A stretch of 8,341 bases of DNA from JBFKQC01 sp041627895. Its GTDB lineage: Bacteria; Pseudomonadota; Alphaproteobacteria; Rhodobacterales; Rhodobacteraceae. The stretch spans positions 1-8,341 of the forward strand of contig JBFKQC010000109.1 in the NCBI GenBank assembly GCA_041627895.1. Direction: 5' to 3'. Of this stretch, positions 1 to 5,412 are shown one piece after another (position 1 is the stretch's first letter; each line of letters starts with the position of its first letter). A model generated the notes under the pieces. The model was given only the letters and a program-made list of their open reading frames with translations. It had not been told where the DNA came from and did not search any database. A program made the position numbers and the translations under genes.

Positions 1-13
1 ACGAGGAGAAGCC

Positions 14-61
14 GGACCCCGGCGCTCTCCGGGTCCACCGGGCGGTCCCGCCGGGCGGTCC
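14..61 (-). repeat. Tandem GC-rich repeat and hairpin downstream of the P450 gene
   Basis: Just past the P450 stop codon the 11-base word CCGGGCGGTCC occurs twice (plus-strand 38-48 and 51-61, 13-base period). Beyond it lies an imperfect hairpin whose arms are GGACCC (14-19) and GGGTCC (31-36). In the P450 transcript the repeat comes first, then the hairpin. This could slow or end transcription, but no T-run follows, so it is not a convincing intrinsic terminator. Confidence 0.3.
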
Positions 62-62
62 G

Positions 63-1277
63 CTATCGCGACAGGACCAGGTCGAGCCTGGTGTGCCCGC
101 GCAGGCCCAGCCGCCGGGCCGGGCGGGGGCGGCGCGCCGGGTCGGCGAGGCGCAGGCCCGGATAGCGCGTGAAGAGCCGGGTCAGCGCGATCTGCGCCTC
201 GGCGCGGGCAATCTGCATGCCGAGGCAGACATGCGGGCCATGGCCGAAGCCCAGATGCGCGTTCGGCCGCCGCGACAGCCGCAACTCGCCGGGCGCGTCG
301 AAGCGGGCCGGGTCGTGGTTCGCGGCGATCAGCAGCGCCGAGAACATGTCGCCGCGTTTCATCTCGACGCCGCGGAACGTCGTGTCGTGCAGCGCGAACA
401 GCCCCTTGGACATCATCACCGGCGACAGGAAGCGCATGAATTCCTCGACCGCGATCCCGACATCGCCCGCACCGTCCCGGAACACCGTGCGCCCCTCGGG
501 CCGGTCGATCAGCGCCAGGATCGCGCCGGTGATCAGGTGCACGGTGGTCTCGTGGCCCGCGACGAACAGCGTGAAGACCATGGCGAGCAACTCGTCCTCG
601 CTCAGCCGCTCGCCGGCGTCTTCCGCCGCGACCAGCTCGCGGATCAGTCCCGGGCGGCCGTTGCGGCGCACCGCGGCGAAATCGGCCCGGAAATGCCGCA
701 TGATGCGCCAGAGACCCGGCAGCGCGAACACGATCGTTGTCAACCCGGTGGGCCGCGATATCGGCCCGATCCAGCGCATGATCCGGCGGCGGTCGGCATC
801 CGGCACGCCGAGAAGCGCGCAGATCACCAGAAGCGGCAGCTTGCGGGTATAGGCGGCGACGATGTCGACCGGACGGGCCGGGTCGATCCAGTCCAGCAGG
901 TCGTCGGCGAGGCGCGCGATCTCGGGGCGCAGGTCCTCGACCGAGGTTCGGGCGAAGGCGCCGTCGACCAGGCCGCGCAGGCGCCGGTGATCCTCGCCCT
1001 CGGCCAGGATGATGTTCCGCATCAGCGGCTTCATGAACGGCGGCATCCACCAGAAATACCGGGCAATGTCGCCCTTGCCCGCGCGCGCGGGGTTGCGCGA
1101 GAACCGCCTCTGATCCTTCAGCAGCTCGCGCGCCGCCGCGTCCGTCGTGGTCAGCCAGGTCCAGCCCATCAGCGGCAGGCGCACGCGCACGATCTCGCCC
1201 TGGCCGCGCATCGCCGCCAGCATCGGCGCGGGATCGCCGAGAAACGCGGGATCACGCAGATCGAAGGACCGAACCAT
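63..1277 (-). CDS. Cytochrome P450 (bacterial soluble type)
   Basis: A 404-residue haem-thiolate monooxygenase, the usual length for a soluble bacterial P450. Seen: the I-helix oxygen-activation motif AGHETT at residues 240-245, the K-helix ExxR as E279-F-M-R282, and the haem-binding loop FGHGPHVCLG at 344-353 with axial ligand Cys351. The C-helix HRRLR (97-101) supplies the usual haem-propionate contacts. There is no N-terminal membrane anchor, so it should be cytoplasmic. All landmarks are intact. The ATG at 1277 has AAGGGG a few bases upstream. In this class electrons normally come from a ferredoxin and a ferredoxin reductase; neither gene is visible here. It is transcribed divergently from the PuuD-like gene. 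The substrate cannot be deduced; the pocket sequence is not one I can assign to a named CYP family. Confidence 0.95.
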   Translation of the reverse strand: MVRSFDLRDPAFLGDPAPMLAAMRGQGEIVRVRLPLMGWTWLTTTDAAARELLKDQRRFSRNPARAGKGDIARYFWWMPPFMKPLMRNIILAEGEDHRRLRGLVDGAFARTSVEDLRPEIARLADDLLDWIDPARPVDIVAAYTRKLPLLVICALLGVPDADRRRIMRWIGPISRPTGLTTIVFALPGLWRIMRHFRADFAAVRRNGRPGLIRELVAAEDAGERLSEDELLAMVFTLFVAGHETTVHLITGAILALIDRPEGRTVFRDGAGDVGIAVEEFMRFLSPVMMSKGLFALHDTTFRGVEMKRGDMFSALLIAANHDPARFDAPGELRLSRRPNAHLGFGHGPHVCLGMQIARAEAQIALTRLFTRYPGLRLADPARRPRPARRLGLRGHTRLDLVLSR

Positions 1278-1317
1278 GAACCCCCTTGCGCCGGCGCGCG
1301 GCGCGGCTGTGCACTGA

Positions 1318-1350
1318 CGCGCCTTTTCTAAACCAAATTCACGCTTTATG
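1318..1350. promoter_or_regulatory. AT-rich divergent control region between the P450 and PuuD-like genes
   Basis: The 103 bp between the two divergent starts is GC-rich except for this block, which is the only AT-rich stretch and so the likely place for promoters in both directions. On the plus strand TTTTCT (1324-1329) and TTTATG (1345-1350) are 15 bp apart, a poor match to sigma-70 elements. A small inverted repeat, TTCA-N7-TGAA, lies around 1339-1353 and could be half-sites for a regulator. No single promoter is convincing. Confidence 0.3.
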
Positions 1351-1380
1351 AAGGAATCCTATCTGATCACGAGAGGATCC

Positions 1381-2157
1381 ATGCCACGGCCCATCGTCGG
1401 GATAATCGGCAATAGCCACATGATCTCGGACACTTACCAGGTCCACGCGGGCGGATATTATTCGTCCGAGGCGATTTCGAAAGTGGCCGACTGCACGCCG
1501 GTGATCATCCCGACCGACCCCGAGCTTGTGGGCATCGAGGAACTTCTGACCCATTTCGACGGCTTCCTGTTCACCGGCGGGCGCCCGAACGTGCATCCCG
1601 AGGAATACGGCCACGAGCCCACCGAAAAGCACGGCACCTTCGACCGCGCCCGCGACCGGATCACGCTGCCGCTGATCCGCGCGCTGACCGAACGGGGGCA
1701 GCCCTATTTCGGCGTCTGCCGCGGGTTTCAGGAGGTCAACGTCGCCTTCGGCGGCACGCTGCACCCGGAAATCCGCGAGTTGCCCGGCAAGTTCAACCAC
1801 CGGATGCCCCCCGACGGCACCTGGGAAGAGATTTCGGAGCTGCGCCAGCGCGTCAGCTTCGCCGAGGCCGGCGTGTTCCACAAGCTGATCGGCAAGCGCG
1901 AGGTGATGACCAATACCCTGCACGGGCAGGGCGTCGAGCAGGCCGGACGCGGCGTCGTGATCGACGGCTGGGCCGATGACGAGACGCCCGAGGCGCTCTA
2001 TGTCCGCGACGCGCCGGGCTTTACCCTGTCGGTGCAGTGGCACCCCGAGTTCAACGCCACCAACGATGCGATCAGCCGGGTGCTGTTCGGCGCCTTCGGC
2101 GACGCGGTGCGCGCCTGGGCGGCGCGCGGCGGGCGGCCCTATCTGAGAAGCGCCTGA
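1381..2157 (+). CDS. Gamma-glutamyl-gamma-aminobutyrate hydrolase-like class I glutamine amidotransferase (peptidase C26, PuuD-like)
   Basis: A 258-residue cytoplasmic hydrolase of the PuuD group, which cleaves gamma-glutamyl amide bonds; the model reaction is gamma-Glu-GABA to glutamate plus GABA in putrescine breakdown. Seen: the family signature GGRPNVHPEEYG (66-77), the nucleophile elbow FGVCRGFQ with Cys113, the conserved TLHGQGV (179-185), and the catalytic His221 and Glu223 in QWHPEF. The triad is complete. An in-frame ATG at 1348 would add 11 residues, but it has no ribosome binding site and overlaps the AT-rich promoter-like block. The ATG at 1381 follows GAGAGGA and gives the usual N-terminus (MPRPIVGIIGN). 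No puuA, puuB or puuC homologue is present here, so the substrate is uncertain; other gamma-glutamyl amides, or a purely catabolic amidase role, are possible. Confidence 0.88.
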   Translation: MPRPIVGIIGNSHMISDTYQVHAGGYYSSEAISKVADCTPVIIPTDPELVGIEELLTHFDGFLFTGGRPNVHPEEYGHEPTEKHGTFDRARDRITLPLIRALTERGQPYFGVCRGFQEVNVAFGGTLHPEIRELPGKFNHRMPPDGTWEEISELRQRVSFAEAGVFHKLIGKREVMTNTLHGQGVEQAGRGVVIDGWADDETPEALYVRDAPGFTLSVQWHPEFNATNDAISRVLFGAFGDAVRAWAARGGRPYLRSA

Positions 2158-2232
2158 GCGGGCGGGCTTGCGCCAGATCATGGCGAATGCGCCGAAGCTT
2201 GCGAGGATCGCCCCCGACCGGGAGGCGCCGCC

Positions 2233-2766
2233 ATGACGATATTGATCCTCTATGCCTCGACCGAGGGACAGACCCGCCGGATCGCGCGCCACCTGGCGCG
2301 ACGCCTGATCGGGCAGGGCCGCAGCGTGGCGCTGATGCAGGTTGCCGATGCCGAGGGGCTGGACGTGGCCGGGTTCGACGCCTGCATTCTCGCCGCCTCG
2401 GTCCATGCCGGGAAGTACCAGCCCGAGATGGTCGATTTCGCACGCTCCGAGGCGCAGGCGCTTGCCGCGACCCGCACCCTGTTCCTGTCGGTCTCGCTCA
2501 GTGCCGCGGGCGACGACCCCGAGGACTGGCAGGGGCTGCGCGACATCGTCGCCGGGTTCCAGTCCGAGACCGGCTGGACGCCCGGCCGCGTCGAGCATGT
2601 CGCCGGCGCCTTCCGGTTCAGCGAATACGATTTCTTCAAGTACTGGGCGATGCGCTGGATCGCGTCGCAGAAGGACGAGACCGTCGACCCGCGCGAGGAC
2701 AGGGAATACACCGACTGGGCGGCGCTGGAGCGTGCGGTGGATGACTGGCTGGCCGGGACCGGGTAA
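2233..2766 (+). CDS. hemG: HemG-like flavodoxin, probable menaquinone/quinone-dependent protoporphyrinogen IX dehydrogenase
   Basis: A 177-residue flavodoxin-fold protein close in length to E. coli HemG (about 181). Seen: the N-terminal strand and FMN phosphate loop LYASTEGQT (6-14), the second flavin loop LAASVHAGKYQ (53-63), and a third region LFLSVSLSAAGDDPED (83-98). The C-terminal part, FRFSEYDFFKYW (127-138) then DETVDPREDREYTDW (148-162), matches the long loop and YTDW segment that separate HemG from ordinary electron-carrier flavodoxins. HemG oxidises protoporphyrinogen IX to protoporphyrin IX and passes electrons to the respiratory quinone at the inner membrane face. There is no signal peptide or membrane helix. 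A good Shine-Dalgarno GGGAGG ends at 2225, seven bases before the ATG. It follows the PuuD-like gene by 75 bp and may share its transcript. An alternative is a flavodoxin of another function. Confidence 0.8.
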   Translation: MTILILYASTEGQTRRIARHLARRLIGQGRSVALMQVADAEGLDVAGFDACILAASVHAGKYQPEMVDFARSEAQALAATRTLFLSVSLSAAGDDPEDWQGLRDIVAGFQSETGWTPGRVEHVAGAFRFSEYDFFKYWAMRWIASQKDETVDPREDREYTDWAALERAVDDWLAGTG

Positions 2767-2784
2767 GGCCGAGGCGGGCCCCAA

Positions 2785-2807
2785 GCGGCGCTGCCGGGGC
2801 GCGCTGC
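2785..2807 (+). terminator. GC-rich hairpin after hemG-like gene (weak terminator candidate)
   Basis: GCGGCGC (2785-2791) can pair with GCGCTGC (2801-2807) through six Watson-Crick pairs and one G-U, with a nine-base loop, starting 19 bases after the stop. No T-run follows, so Rho-independent termination is doubtful; it may only stabilise the 3' end. Confidence 0.25.
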
Positions 2808-2889
2808 AGGGGTCGCACCGAAAAGGCGCATCCATGATTTATATTAATGTTTGCAATTGGTTATCATCCGTGGTGCGGCAGTTCGCGCT

Positions 2890-2917
2890 TTGTAATCGGC
2901 GGGCCGCCGCGTATGAT
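2890..2917 (+). promoter_or_regulatory. Sigma-70-like promoter for the cytochrome c gene
   Basis: TTGTAA (2890-2895, four of six to the -35 consensus) and TATGAT (2912-2917, five of six to the -10 consensus) are separated by 16 bp. Initiation would be near 2924, leaving a leader of about 50 bases before the ATG at 2976. This is the best promoter match in the window. An unusually AT-rich block (about 2834-2870) lies just upstream and could be an activator site or UP-like element. The assignment is by eye only. Confidence 0.5.
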
Positions 2918-2975
2918 CGTTGCCGGACAGGATTGAAACCCGAGACGCGCGGACACCGGAAACCGGGAGGTCGAC

Positions 2976-3434
2976 ATGAGATCCTTGCAAGCCTTCGCGA
3001 CTGCCGCCGCAGCCGTCGCAATCCTCGCCGCGTCCGGGCTTCTGCCGGGGCAGGGGGCCATGGCCCTCGACCGCGAGGCCCTGATCAAGCTGGGCGAGGC
3101 GGAATACATGGGCAATTGCGCCGCCTGCCACGGCGCCAGGGGCATGGGCGACGGGCCGGTCGCCGAGGTGCTGACCGACAAGCCCAGCGACCTGACGCAG
3201 ATCGCGAAAGCCTATGCCGGGACCTTCCCGGCCGAGCAGGTCTACAGGGTGATCAGCGGCCAGGAGATGATCAACCCGCATGGCGACCGGATGATGCCGG
3301 TCTGGGGGCCGCGCTACTGGGAGATCGCCGGCGAGCGTGCCGGAGAGGTGCCGCACGATGTCGACGCCCAGGCCCTGGTGCACGGGCGCATCTCGGCGCT
3401 GGTGGCCTTTATCGAATCGATCCAGGCCAAGTGA
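2976..3434 (+). CDS. Periplasmic class I monohaem cytochrome c
   Basis: A 152-residue precursor. Residues 1-30 form a Sec signal peptide: a short basic start, an alanine/leucine-rich core at about 6-22 and a likely cleavage after GAMA (Ala30). The mature protein has one haem attachment site, CAACH (Cys48, Cys51, His52), and a distal methionine in MMPVWG (Met106 or Met107, the latter preceding PVWG). The C-terminal helix RISALVAFIESIQ (138-150) packs against the haem in this fold. It should shuttle electrons in the periplasm, possibly to a terminal oxidase or from a dehydrogenase; no partner is encoded here. Start choice is supported by GGGAGG at 2965-2970, five bases before the ATG. It follows the HemG-like gene by 209 bp with its own promoter and converges with kynureninase. 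I cannot assign it to a named cytochrome. Confidence 0.92.
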   Translation: MRSLQAFATAAAAVAILAASGLLPGQGAMALDREALIKLGEAEYMGNCAACHGARGMGDGPVAEVLTDKPSDLTQIAKAYAGTFPAEQVYRVISGQEMINPHGDRMMPVWGPRYWEIAGERAGEVPHDVDAQALVHGRISALVAFIESIQAK

Positions 3435-3446
3435 CCCTTCGCGGCC

Positions 3447-4640
3447 TCAGGTGACCGCGGCGCGGGCCTTGAAATCCGGCCGGTCCCAAAGCCGGTTGTC
3501 GAGGATATCGGCGAGGATGCGCACCGCCGCGCGCACCTCGTCGGCGCCGATATAGAGCGGCGCGAAGCCGAAGCGCAGGTTGTCCGGCGCGCGGAAGTCG
3601 CCGATCACGCCGCGCGCGATCAGCGCCTGCATGACGGCGTAGCCCTCGGGGTGGCGATAGGCGACCTGGCTGCCGCGGAGCGCCGGGTCGCGCGGTGCGT
3701 TCAGCGCAAGCTCGGGGCAACGCGCATCGGCCTCGGCGATGAACAACTCGGTCAGTTCCACCGATTTCGCGCGCAGCGCCGCCATGTCGACGCGATCCCA
3801 GATATCCAGCGCGGCCTCCAGTGCTGCCATCTGCAGCACCGGCGGGGTGCCGACCCGCATCCGCTCGATCCCGCGGCCCGGGCGGTAATCGCGGTCGAAG
3901 GCAAAGGGCGCGGCGTGCCCGAGCCATCCCGCCAGCGCCGGTTCCGCGGCCTCGGCATGCTCCGGGGCGACGTAGATGAAGGCCGGCGCGCCGGGGCCGG
4001 CATTGAGGTACTTGTAGGTGCAGCCCACGGCGAAATCGGCCCCCGCCGCGGTGACGTCGACCGGGATCGCCCCGGCGGAATGGGCAAGGTCCCAGACCGT
4101 CAGCGCGCCGGCGGCGTGCGCCCTGGCGGTCAGGCCGGCCATGTCGTGGATGCGCCCGGTGCGATAGTCGACCTCGGTCAGCATCAGCACGGCGACGGTG
4201 TCGTCGACCTGGTCCGCCACCGCCTCGGGCGCGACGGTCTTCAGCCGGTAATCCGGCCCCAGCAGGCCGGTCAGGCCCTCCGCCATGTACAGGTCGGAAG
4301 GGAAATTACCGGTATCCGACAGGATCACCCGGCGGCCGGGGCGCAGGCGAAGCGCGGCGGCGGCGGCCTGGAACACCTTGATCGACAGCGTGTCGCCGAT
4401 CACCGTGGTGCCCGGCGCCGCGCCGATCAGCCGCCCGATCCTGTCGCCGAGCCGGGCAGGCTGTGCCATCCAGCCCGCCTGGTTCCAGCCGCGGATCAGC
4501 ATGTCGCCCCATTCCGCCCCGACCGCCTGTGCCACGCGCGCGGCAGCGGCCCGTGGCAGCGGTCCGAGCGAGTTGCCGTCGAGGTAGATCACGCCCTCGG
4601 GCAGGTGAAACAGCGCCTTGGTGGCGGCAAAGTCGGTCAT
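3447..4640 (-). CDS. kynU: Kynureninase
   Basis: A PLP-dependent enzyme (EC 3.7.1.3) that hydrolyses kynurenine to anthranilate and alanine (or 3-hydroxykynurenine to 3-hydroxyanthranilate) in tryptophan breakdown. With the start used here it has 397 residues. Seen: substrate-loop DGNSLGPLP near the N-terminus, LIRGWNQAGWM, NFPSDLY (ring-stacking Phe113), DLAHSAGA with Asp184 and His187, CTYKYLNAGPG with Tyr209 and the Schiff-base Lys210, and AGWLGH with Trp239. These match the known active-site residues of the Pseudomonas enzyme. A start at 4676 would add 12 residues but has AGAGGA directly touching the ATG. The start at 4640 has AGGA seven bases upstream and yields the N-terminus MTDFAATKALF, so I prefer it. 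No kynA, kynB or regulator is adjacent. It ends 12 bp from the convergent cytochrome c stop. Confidence 0.95.
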   Translation of the reverse strand: MTDFAATKALFHLPEGVIYLDGNSLGPLPRAAAARVAQAVGAEWGDMLIRGWNQAGWMAQPARLGDRIGRLIGAAPGTTVIGDTLSIKVFQAAAAALRLRPGRRVILSDTGNFPSDLYMAEGLTGLLGPDYRLKTVAPEAVADQVDDTVAVLMLTEVDYRTGRIHDMAGLTARAHAAGALTVWDLAHSAGAIPVDVTAAGADFAVGCTYKYLNAGPGAPAFIYVAPEHAEAAEPALAGWLGHAAPFAFDRDYRPGRGIERMRVGTPPVLQMAALEAALDIWDRVDMAALRAKSVELTELFIAEADARCPELALNAPRDPALRGSQVAYRHPEGYAVMQALIARGVIGDFRAPDNLRFGFAPLYIGADEVRAAVRILADILDNRLWDRPDFKARAAVT

Positions 4641-4716
4641 CGGCGGGTCCTGCGGTCTTGCGAGCGGTGTCGTCATTCCTCTAGCAGCGGAAAGGGCGAA
4701 TGTTTAGGCTGGCCGT

Positions 4717-4732
4717 GGATCGCGAGGATCGC
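4717..4732. repeat. Short direct repeat in the kynU / methyltransferase divergent gap
   Basis: GGATCGC occurs at 4717-4723 and again at 4726-4732, two bases apart, in the 187 bp between the kynU start (4640) and the plus-strand methyltransferase start (4828). It could be a pair of half-sites for a regulator of either gene. No clear -10/-35 pair was found on either strand in this gap. Confidence 0.25.
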
Positions 4733-4827
4733 CTGCCGATGAACGGACCGATTGCTGCCAAGACCGCCGACAGACCCCTTCCAATCGAGGGTCCGCGCCG
4801 GACGACGCCCGGGGGCAGTGCGACGAG

Positions 4828-5268
4828 ATGCTGAAACGGATCGACTTGCCGCCGGTCTGGCTGATCGCCGCGCTTGTCCTGGCCTGGTGGCTGGCGTCCC
4901 TGACGCCCGGGCGCGTGCCCGGTGCGCGGCTGATCGGCACGACCGTGCTCCTGGCCGGCATCGCCGTCATGGCGCTGGCCGTGGTCGAATTCCTGCGCGC
5001 CCGCACCACGATCGTTCCGCGCAAAGAGCCGTCGGCGCTGGTCACGGGCGGCATCTACCGCTTCACGCGCAACCCGATCTACCTGGGCGACGCGCTGATC
5101 CTGGCCGGGCTTGTCCTGCGCTGGGAGGCATGGCTGGCGCTGCCGCTGATCCCGGCTTTCGTCTGGGTGATCGACCGCCGCTTCGTCCGGCAGGAGGAAG
5201 CCACGCTTGCCGCGGCCTTCCCCGAGGCCTTCGCGGCCTACGCAACGCGCACGCGGCGCTGGATCTGA
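4828..5268 (+). CDS. Isoprenylcysteine carboxyl methyltransferase (ICMT)-family integral membrane protein
   Basis: A 146-residue inner-membrane protein. Hydrophobic segments at about 10-26, 36-57 and 88-115 (the last long enough for a helical hairpin) give three or four membrane passes. The conserved core of the ICMT/PEMT-type methyltransferases is clear: TTIVPRKEP (60-68), then LVTGGIYRFTRNPIYLG (71-87), and the C-terminal E-rich stretch RQEEATLAAAF (121-131) ending in Y-x6-RWI-like sequence. These motifs bind S-adenosylmethionine and the lipid-like substrate. Bacteria generally lack the eukaryotic prenylated-CaaX substrates, so the true methyl acceptor is unknown. The ATG at 4828 has only a weak GGGGG ribosome site, about ten bases upstream, but gives the usual start LKRIDLPPVWL. 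It lies upstream of pntA on the same strand, with a 144 bp gap to the GTG. Confidence 0.85.
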   Translation: MLKRIDLPPVWLIAALVLAWWLASLTPGRVPGARLIGTTVLLAGIAVMALAVVEFLRARTTIVPRKEPSALVTGGIYRFTRNPIYLGDALILAGLVLRWEAWLALPLIPAFVWVIDRRFVRQEEATLAAAFPEAFAAYATRTRRWI

Positions 5269-5312
5269 CCCGGCAAGGCTGACCTTAGGTAAAACGCCGC
5301 ACCTTTCCCGCC

Positions 5313-5339
5313 TTGTGATTGATCCCGGCTGCATTTAAT
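5313..5339 (+). promoter_or_regulatory. Candidate pntAB promoter
   Basis: TTGTGA (5313-5318) and TTTAAT (5334-5339, five of six to the -10 consensus) are 15 bp apart, slightly short for sigma-70. Transcription would begin near 5346. The -10 element overlaps the in-frame ATG at 5338, which argues against that ATG being the pntA start. Confidence 0.4.
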
Positions 5340-5353
5340 GGACAATGCTTCAT

Positions 5354-5404
5354 CGCGGCCCCTCGTTTTCGGGGGGAAAACCGCGCAGACCGCGGATTCG
5401 GGGG
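5354..5404 (+). promoter_or_regulatory. pntA leader with two mutually exclusive RNA folds around the ribosome binding site
   Basis: One fold: CCCCTCG (5359-5365) pairs with CGGGGGG (5370-5376) over a TTTT loop, extended by CGCGG (5354-5358) with CCGCG (5381-5385), the four A bases 5377-5380 bulging out; this leaves the ribosome site free. Other fold: CCGCG (5381-5385) pairs instead with CGCGG (5391-5395), and CCCTCG (5360-5365) pairs with CGGGGG (5399-5404), which is the G-rich ribosome site ahead of the GTG at 5413. Each pairing was checked base by base (one G-U per long stem). Whether it acts as a switch is inference; in such GC-rich DNA chance pairing is possible. Confidence 0.35.
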
Positions 5405-5412
5405 AAGAACAC

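Noticed and set aside
93..1331. 412-residue plus-strand open frame opposite the P450
   Set aside because: The P450 on the minus strand has every catalytic motif; this frame is Arg/Gln/His-rich with no domain, typical of a GC-rich shadow.
2171..2185. Hairpin CGCCA-GATCA-TGGCG between the PuuD-like and HemG-like genes
   Set aside because: Only five base pairs and no T-run; too weak to call a terminator, and such stems are common by chance at this base composition.
1339..2835. 498-residue open frame on the minus strand across the PuuD-like and HemG-like genes
   Set aside because: It spans two well-supported plus-strand genes and their gap, has low-complexity composition and no recognisable domain.
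2851..2866. Possible FNR-type box in the AT-rich block before the cytochrome c
   Set aside because: It begins with TTG but lacks the symmetrical ATCAA half at the right spacing, so it does not fit TTGAT-N4-ATCAA.
2834..3454. Small plus-strand reading frame beginning MIYINVCNWLSS in the gap before the cytochrome c, with AAAAGG upstream
   Set aside because: The first 30 or so codons look odd enough to notice, but the frame then overlaps the whole cytochrome c gene out of frame and turns Arg/Gly-rich. It also covers the likely promoter, so it is not supported as a gene.
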